DNA from: Typha latifolia
Lineage: Eukaryota; Streptophyta; Magnoliopsida; Poales; Typhaceae
Length of the DNA stretch: 64,000 bases
Direction of reading: 5' to 3'
Assembly (NCBI GenBank): GCA_019914945.1
Contig: CM034112.1
Location: 6,518,001 to 6,582,000 of the forward strand
Positions 57,286 through 64,000 of the stretch are shown in pieces; within the stretch, counting starts at the first letter, position 1; every line of letters begins with the position of its first letter. The translations under genes and the position numbers were made by a program. The notes beneath the pieces are model-generated. The model was not told the origin of the DNA. It did no database searches and saw only the letters and a program-made list of their open reading frames with translations.

Positions 57286-58398
57286 ATGATTCTTCTTTCA
57301 ACGATGAACACAGAAGTAATAGGATTTGATAAAATCAAAATTGAATATGAATCATGTTCGGATTTTCATGAAGTTTACAATTTATTAAGTGATGGAGCGA
57401 CTCAAGAAATAGATGGTTTCATCTTGCAGGATAGCTATCTATTTAAGTCCCGAAGGTTATGCATTCCCAGCACCTCGTTAAGGGAATTTTTAATTTGGGA
57501 ATTACATGCTGGGGGTTTAGCTGGACATTTTGGGCACGCAAAAACTATTGAAGCTACGGAACATCGATTTTTCTGGCCAAGCTTAAAGAGAGATGTTATG
57601 AGACTTGTTAGTCGATGTCATGCATGTCAACTCGCTAAGCAGCGAAAGCAAAATACAGGATTGTACACGCCTTTACCAGTTTCTAATTGCCCTTGGCAAG
57701 ATGTTAGTATGGACTTCGTACTTAGACTTCCAAAGACTACCCGAAAGCATAATTCCGTTCTTGTGGTGGTGGATCGATTTTTAAAGATCCACTTTATACC
57801 CTGTTCCCGAACTTTTGACGCCTCTCGAGTTGCTAAAATCTATTTTGACGAAATCGTTAAGTTGCACAGGCTACCAAAAACTATTATATCAGATAGGGAT
57901 GTAAAATTCACTAGTTATTTTTGGAAAATCCTATGGCATAAGATGAAAACTAAGCTTCAGTATTCAACTGCTTTCCATCCACAAACTGACGGGCAAACTG
58001 AAGTAGTCAATAAGAGCTTAGGTAACCTACTGAGAACTCTTGTCGGCGAGAATCCAAGAGACTGGGATCAAAAAACTGTCAACTGCTGAATTTGTATACA
58101 ATAATTCTGTTAATAGATCCATAGATCTGAGTCCAACTGAGGTAGTATATGGTTACAAACCTAGACAATCTATAAATCTCATTCCTATGTCCCATTATCA
58201 TAGGTAGTCTGAGTCTGCATCTGCATTCGCATCACATATTCATGACTTGCATAAAGAAATCAGTAACAGAATTGCTCAAAATAATACTAATTATAAAATT
58301 CAAGCTGATCTAAGAAGAAGATTCAAAGAATTTAATGTTGGAGACTTTGTGATGGTGGGATACGTCAGGGAGGTTTCCATCCGGAGGCTGTCAAAAAG
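57286..58398 (+). pseudogene. Chromovirus integrase
   Basis: An HHCC zinc domain (ELHAGGLAGHFG...CHACQLAK) is followed by the catalytic core with SMDFVLRLP (Asp), VVVDRFLKIHFI, TIISDRDVKFTSYFW (Asp) and STAFHPQTDGQTEVVNKSL (Glu). It closes with NPRDWDQ. The frame shifts near 58085; the continuation reads a PTEVVYGYKP-type segment and an FNVGDFVMV-type strand up to the chromodomain. The D,D,E residues are all present, so the break after residue 285 of the frame is the main visible defect. Confidence 0.88.
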
Positions 58399-58879
58399 TT
58401 GCATGCACGAAGTGCCGGACCTTTAAAATTCTCAAAAAAAATTAATGATAATGCTTATGTTCTAAATCTCCCTAGTGATTTCGGCATCAGTTCTACTTTT
58501 AATATTGAGGATCTAATAGCTTATAAAGGTCCAGATTTTACTCCAGATAACCCACTAGATACTGAGCCTACCTATGAGCCTGTTTATGAGAGACCCTCTT
58601 TACCTCCACTTCCCAATATTCCACCTAACAGCAGACGAAATTGATAAAATTTTAGATGATGAAATTATTTCAACTAGAGAAGGTGGATCCCAACGGTATC
58701 TAGTGCGTTGGAAAGGACGACCTACATCTGATGACACGTGGCTTGATCGTTACGATTTGGAGGTGCATCACCCTGATACCTTAGAGCAGTATGAGAGCAG
58801 CAGAGCAGCACACTCGACGGAGTCGACTTCTCTCCCACCCGGGAAGAATGATGCGGACATCACTGATAGGACGCGATGA
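58399..58879 (+). pseudogene. Chromovirus C-terminal region with chromodomain
   Basis: A first frame carries VLNLPSDFGISSTFNIEDL, the usual joint between integrase and chromodomain. A second overlapping frame (58574-58879) reads DEIDKILDDEIIS, YLVRWKGRPTSDDTWL and LEQYESS, a clear chromodomain fold (strand, strand, aromatic WKG, C-terminal helix). Its last dozen codons run into the 3' LTR (starting 58849). Chromodomains target integration to chromatin with particular histone marks. Confidence 0.88.
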
Positions 58880-59039
58880 CGTGTGTACCAACGCAGGAGG
58901 CGCCGACAGTTGATGATCCCTCCTATAGGGATCTGGTTCTGATTTTTATTTATTTAGGGTGTCTTTTGTTTATTTCCTATGTAGGGTATTTTTGCTTAAT
59001 TCCATTGTAGATCTATATATAGACCCATTATATTTTCTT

Positions 59040-62000
59040 CAAGGTTCCCAGTTTCGGCCGATCCCGATCTCGGCTGTGGTTTCGACCGAAACCCGATCCG
59101 TTTCGGTCGGGATCAGCCGAAACGGGTGGGAACGGGTCGGATCCGACCCGAGGGACATCAATTATTGATGTCCCCACCCCACCCCCCCGACCTGCCTCTC
59201 TCCCTTTTCTCTCTCTCTCTTTCTCTCTTTTCCTCTCTTTCCTCTCTTCCTCTCTTTCCTCTCTTTCTCTCTTTTCTTTCTTTCTTTCTCTCTTTCTCAC
59301 GGATCTCTTACTCTCTTTCTCACCGGTGACTGAATAGTGAGTAGATCTCCATCTCTCCGGTGATCTCGACCTCCGGCGACGTTATCCGACGACCTCGATC
59401 TCCGGCGACCTTCGGTAAGTGTTTTTTCAGTTTTTTTTTTTTTTTTCCATTGTGCAGCAGCTGTACCTGCACCTGCAGCAGGCTACAGCAGCAAGCATGC
59501 TTGCTGCTGCTGCAGTAGAGAGTAGAGACTATATTTTATTTTAATTTTTATTTATGTTTTTTAGTTGCAGAGCTAAAATATCAATGGCTCCAAACATATG
59601 ATACCGACATTGGGTGGCAACATTGCAGCACTATTGGGCAAGATAAAAGACGCGTTAAATGCAACTAGTGTGGAAAGAAAATAAGTGGTGGTGTCAGCCG
59701 TTTGAAAGAACATTTAGCTGGAAGACAAGGAAATGTAGCAGCTTGCACTCAAGTGTCTTTGGAAGTTAGAAAGCAGATGTTGGCTCATTTAATTAGCAAA
59801 AAGAAGGATAAACAATCTACACAACAAAGAGAGTCAATGATTCGTGAAGAATTGATGCATAATCCTGTACACATTGATGATGATAGCAGTGAGCAAAGTG
59901 AGGAGAATGAGGAGGACAGACAGATGAGGAGGGCAATGAAAGAGAGCAGAATATGCATAGAGAAGAGGAAGAGATGAAAAGAAGCACTGGTGGTAACTTA
60001 CAAAGATCTAGATCAGTTAATATACGAGGAGAGAGAGAATATGGGGACAGCAGTTCTACCCATAATATTGGACCAATGGATACATATCTTAAAAAAAAAA
60101 GGGGGTCATACATAGACTTCAATCAAGACAGCTCTCAAAGGAATTAAAAATGCAAAGAAACACATTGGTAAAGCTATCTCTAAATTTTTCTTCTACAACC
60201 ATATTCTTTTTAATGTAGCTGATAGCCCTTACTATCACACTATGGTGGATGCTATACAATCAGTAGGGCCTGGTGTTCCCCCTCCTAGTTTAAATGATAT
60301 TGCTATTAAATATCTTGACTCAGAGGTAGATGAACTTCATACTTATATTGAGACATTTAAACGGTATTGGGATGAATTTGGTTGTACACTGATGTGTGAT
60401 AGGTGGAGTATACAAAACAGAAGAAATATAATTAATTTCTTAGTGTACTCTGGCATGGGGACAATATTTTTGAAGTATATGGATGCTACTGCTCATTTCA
60501 AAAATGCAGATTATATTTGTCAGTTGATGGATGAGGCAGTACAAGAAATCGGTGAAAAAAGAGTAGTCCAAGTGGTTACTGATAATGAGGCAAATTATAA
60601 AGCTGCTAGAAATTTACTGATGATTAAAAGACCTCATTTATATTGGACGTCATGTGCTGCACATTATATTGATCTGATGTTAGACGTATTGCAAAAGAGC
60701 CTGAAATTGACATGGTCATATGTGAAGGTCAGAGGTTAACAAATTTTATATATAACCATGGTTGGGTTCTTAATTTACTCAGGCAGATGACTGGTGGTAG
60801 GGAGATCATCAGACCCGGCGTCACTAGATTTACCACTCACTTTTTAGCCTTGGAAAGCATCATGCGCTACAAAGATGATATTATGCGGATGTTTACATCA
60901 CAGGAGTGGTCTATGAAAATTAAGAATATAAAACCTAAAGATAAATCTTTAGGTGAAACTTTGAAAAATATGGCTCTTGGAAATACATTTTGGGATAATA
61001 TTACAATTGCCACCGCAATATTTGAGCCTCTTGTCAAAGTATTAAGACTTGTAGACAGTGATGACAAGTCTGAGATGGGTTTCTTATATGAGGCAATGAA
61101 CATAGCTAAAGAATCAATAAAAAAAAATGTGGGCCCAAGTTATAAGAAGTGGTGGAAGATGATTGATTCTAGATGGAATAAACAACTACATAGAGATATA
61201 CACGCTGCTGGTAAGCATGCTTTTAAGTTTTAAATTTTAATTTATTTTTATTTATGAATATTTAAAAATTTGAATGCTTACAATTTACAAATTTTAAATT
61301 TCTACAGGGTATTTTCTTAATCCAAGATTTCAATTCTCTAAAAATGTCAATAATGATAATGAAGTCTTGTTGGGGGTTAGAAAGGTAATCAGCAAGCTTG
61401 AGCCCGATATTCATAAACAAATCCTGTGCGATAAAGAAGTGAGTTATGATTCAATTAAATAATTTTATTATTATTTGTTTCAAGTTTTAACTTTCAATAG
61501 AATCAATAAGCTAATAATATATTTCTAATTTTCAGATGGAGAGATAGATTGAGAGCTGGGCAATTCAGTACTGCTAAAGTTGCTGCAGCTATATCTCATA
61601 ACACTCCAGCTGAATGGTCTATTTATGGATGGGAGGAGGCACCAAATTTGACGCTAATAGCAAAGAAGATTTTAAGTCAAACTGTGTCTTCATCACAGTG
61701 TGAAAGAAATTGAACTACTTTTTCCTTAATCCACACAAAAACATGCAACCGATTGACAACAGAAAGATTGGAGAAGTTAGTTTTTTGTCATTATAATATG
61801 AGATTGAGGGAGAGAAATTTAAGAAGAAAGGCAGAAAATGAACAACTGATTGATTTAAATCATGTTTTTGATGAAGAAGACCTCTTGACTCCATGGATCA
61901 GAAAAATGGAGGACAGGTTATTAGATGACAGATATAACCCATCGTTAGATGAAATATTGGGAGAGACCACGACGAGGGCAGAGGCTGGTACGAGTCATTC

Positions 62001-62660
62001 AGCAGCGAGAGATAGTATACCTACTGGTACTAGTCATAGTCCTGATGATACATATGGTGGTGAGATCGTTCCATCTACATTTGTTGAGGAAAGTCAAGAA
62101 GGCATAAGGAGTGAAGACAGAGAAACTGAGGATATATATACATATCAGCGACGTCGTCATGAGATGCATTTTGGTTCCTATGATTATGGTACATCGAGTA
62201 TTTATTGTTTGGAGCCATCACAAGATCCATATGCTAGTTATTATCCTCAGTATCCTTAGTATTCTCAGGCACAAGATCCAAATGTTGGTTATTATCCTTC
62301 TCAAATGCAAGTCACACAATAAGATCCATACAATATGACTAATATGATAGAATCACTTTTTGGAGCATCAGGTCCCAGACATCAATATTTACAAACTTAT
62401 GGTGATTATGATGATGAAGACTATAGAAATTTACGAGAACCAGCTCGGTATTCAACAAAGTTTTAAATTTTGAGTAAGTTAATATATTTTTTAAGTTTTT
62501 AGACTTCATATGTGAGTAATTTTTGTTTTCTTATTTTTTGTCATTTTTTCTAAATTTTTCTGCATTTTTAAATAATATTTAGAATTTTATATAATTAAAA
62601 AATAGTCCGATCCGATACGAACGGCCGTAACCGATCCCGATCCCGATACTGGGAACCTTG
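59040..62660 (+). mobile_element. hAT transposon with terminal repeats and exact 8-bp target duplication
   Basis: 3,621 bp. The ends CAAGGTTCCCAGT and ACTGGGAACCTTG are perfect 13-bp inverted repeats; similarity continues weakly inward. The target ATTTTCTT lies on both sides (59032-59039 and 62661-62668) and is nearly intact in the empty 5' LTR (TATTTTATTTG near 54122). Subterminal GATCCCGATC- and TTTCGG.CGA-type repeats lie in the first 110 bp and last 60 bp. They are GC-rich against an AT-rich interior, as transposase-binding subterminal repeats often are. A CT tract and CAGCAG patch precede the transposase. A degenerate relative lies at 958-1573. Confidence 0.95.
59580..62465 (+). pseudogene. 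hAT transposase gene, BED finger, DUF659 and dimerisation domain, with stops
   Basis: Order: a BED zinc finger (WQHC, RRVKCN, CGKKISGGVSRLKEHLAG, AACTQ) at about 59625-59760 with a TAG inside the CxxC region; an acidic linker; a DUF659 part (60242-60739) with FGCTLMCDRWSIQNRRNIINF and VVTDNEANYKAARNLL (catalytic Asp regions) and AAHYIDLMLD; then RPGVTRFTTHFLALESI. The C-terminal hAT dimerisation region (61545-61800) has AEWSIYGWEEAPNLTLIAKKILSQTVSSSQCERN followed by a TGA where Trp is usual, then ERLEKLVFCHYNMRLRERN. GT-AG introns fit at 61211-61307 and 61439-61535. Frame breaks at about 59975 and 60735 and the stops make it dead, though the element's ends are intact and could still be moved by a relative. 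Confidence 0.88.
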
Positions 62661-62811
62661 ATTTTCTTTGGAACTTAATGAAAGTTTATGTGATTTATTC
62701 TTTAGAGGATTTTGGTGTGAAACCACTTCTTAGGATGGAGGTGTGAAACCCCATTCCTTTCCTTCTTATTTTTCTATTTCATTTTTCTCCACCACGTTTT
62801 GCATCATCACC

Positions 62812-64000
62812 TCCTTGATCGGAACGCAAAGTTTTTAAGATATATCTACTTTGATTTTCGACTAAGGCCTTGAATTCTTTAAACTTGTTCAATACATCTC
62901 TCTTTTCTTTAAGAAAAAAAATCCATGTCTTTCTACTATAATCATCAATGAAGGTAAGGAAATAACGATTACCTCCAATGGATGTTGTGTGCATAGAGCC
63001 ACATAGATCGGTATGAACAAGCTCAAAAGGTTTGGATGCTCTCCAAGCTTTTCCACTTGAAAAAGAGTCTCAGTGATGTTTTCCAAGTGCACACCCTTCA
63101 CATACTTGATCATGTTGATGAATATTTGGCATACCTCGTACCATATGTTTCTTGCACATGTGAGAAAGAGAGCTAAAACTCAAATGACCATACCGGAGAT
63201 GTCAAAGCCATGACTCATCCTTTTTAATGGTGTTGAAGCATAGAAGAACTTCACTTTGTATCTTCAAGGGAAACATCTTGTTTGGTGTCATCTTCACTTT
63301 GGCTATAAGAATATTGTTCTTGTCCTTGATTTCACATGAGTCTTCTTTAAAGAGAACATCATGACCCTTAAAAACAAGTTGTCCAACACTTAAAAGATTT
63401 TGCTTAAGATCTGGAACATAGAAGACATTAGTAATGCATTTGATACATTTCTTTGTTTTGACAAGAATGTCACCACTCCCTTTAACCGGTAGCTTGTTGT
63501 TATCGCCAATGCGAACCTCACTTTGGATAGATTCATCCAAAATGACAAAAGCATATTTGTTCCCTGTCATGTTGTTACTACAACCACTATCAACGTACCA
63601 AATATCATTAATAACATCTTCTTATACATTACAAACAAGAAAGAGAGAACCATCATCATTCTTTTGATCATTTTCTTGAGCATAGTTCGCATCTTTATTT
63701 TCCTCCTCGGCAATTCTTTTTCTACACATTCTTTTTATGTGGCCATATTTGCCACAATGATGACATTGGACGTCTGCATATCGTCCTCGTCCTCTACCTC
63801 TACCTCTAGTTGAAGTAGATGAGATTGTATTATCATTTTCATTTTCTTAGCCATTGTTTCTACCTCTCCCACGGCCAAAATACCGTCCTCTCCCTCTAGA
63901 ACCTCCTCTCAATAAAACTTGAGATTGAAAGGCTTGCTCTAAGGAAGGAGAATCAAATTGATTCATACGATGTTCATGGGATTGGAGTGATCCCAATAAA
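62812..64000 (-). pseudogene. Ty1/copia gag end, protease and integrase N-terminal part (element continues off the window)
   Basis: Minus-strand order from the right edge: a Gag zinc knuckle VQCHHCGKYGHIKRMC (about 63765-63720), an acidic linker, the protease with WYVDSGCSNNMTG (catalytic DSG, about 63600-63563), and a stretch with VFYVPDLKQNLLSVGQL. The integrase start follows (KRMVRGMPN-like and HTTSIGGNRYFLTFIDDYSRKTWIFFLKEK, first catalytic Asp; then KTLRSDQGG, second catalytic Asp). The integrase stops exactly at the gypsy insertion. The remainder is at 51690-53940. Frameshifts near 63100-63200 are visible. Confidence 0.9.

Larger units (their letters stand above)
53941..62806 (+). mobile_element. 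Ty3/gypsy chromovirus, full length, inserted in the copia integrase
   Basis: 5' LTR 53941-54278 and 3' LTR 58849-62806 both start TGATGCGGACATC and end TTTTGCATCA. The 5-bp target TCACC is present outside both (53936-53940 and 62807-62811). The internal order is primer-binding site, gag, protease, RT, RNase H, integrase and chromodomain, the chromovirus plan. Premature stops in RT and RNase H and frame breaks make it dead. The 3' LTR carries an hAT transposon. Without the hAT and its extra target copy the 3' LTR is 329 bp against 338 bp; a 9-bp gap near GGGTTCTTAG accounts for the difference. Confidence 0.93.
58849..62806 (+). repeat. 3' LTR of the chromovirus, split by the hAT element
   Basis: The parts 58849-59039 and 62669-62806 together match the 5' LTR, with one extra copy of the 8-bp hAT target. 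It begins right after a CCCGGGAAGAA tract and ends TTTTGCATCA before the TCACC target duplication. Confidence 0.92.

Noticed and set aside
59126..59329. Plus-strand frame rich in Ser, Leu and Phe
   Set aside because: Translation of the CT tract in the hAT leader, upstream of the transposase exons.

Overview
This is nuclear DNA of a flowering plant. It is AT-rich, its genes have introns, two of the genes are chloroplast proteins of land plants (LIL3-like and BPG2-like), and most of the rest is LTR retrotransposon and DNA transposon sequence. I cannot name the species. There are no rRNA genes, tRNA genes, CRISPR arrays or bacterial-style operons.

Three host loci are visible. (1) The last two exons of a LIL3-type light-harvesting-like protein at 6248-6717 (+). 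(2) A complete three-exon gene for a BPG2-type circularly permuted chloroplast GTPase at 19952-23631 (+), 655 codons, whose first intron is GC-AG. (3) The last exon of a CCDC97-family protein at 45530-45796 (-). A decayed gene that resembles plant-mobile-domain or DUF1985-type proteins lies at about 48940-51357 (+).

Layout. 1-7 kb: AT-rich DNA with a degenerate hAT end and two inverted-repeat elements around the LIL3 exons. 7.3-17.5 kb: LINE fragments flanking a Russian-doll block in which non-coding 3.2-kb TG...CA units are nested (family A in family A, then family B in A with a 5-bp target duplication). 17.5-25 kb: repeat-rich DNA and the BPG2 gene. 25.5-30 kb: an inverted family-A unit beside a copia remnant. 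30.9-38.6 kb: Ty3/gypsy elements in both orientations. One is a gag-protease-only deletion derivative; another has its integrase interrupted by a piece of mitochondrial rps3-rpl16. 38.6-43 kb: the most complete family-A unit and a copia LTR. 45.5-48.8 kb: the CCDC97 exon, a Harbinger-like element and minisatellites. 51.4-64 kb: a minus-strand Ty1/copia element split by a Ty3/gypsy chromovirus, whose 3' LTR is in turn split by an hAT transposon. Both inner insertions have exact target-site duplications.

The two chloroplast proteins share a theme (chlorophyll-synthesis enzyme anchoring and chloroplast rRNA maturation), but the sequence does not suggest that they are co-regulated. The strongest observations are the mitochondrial insertion inside the integrase, which makes chimeric reading frames on both sides, the dated three-level nest at the right end, and the long coding-free family-A/B units.
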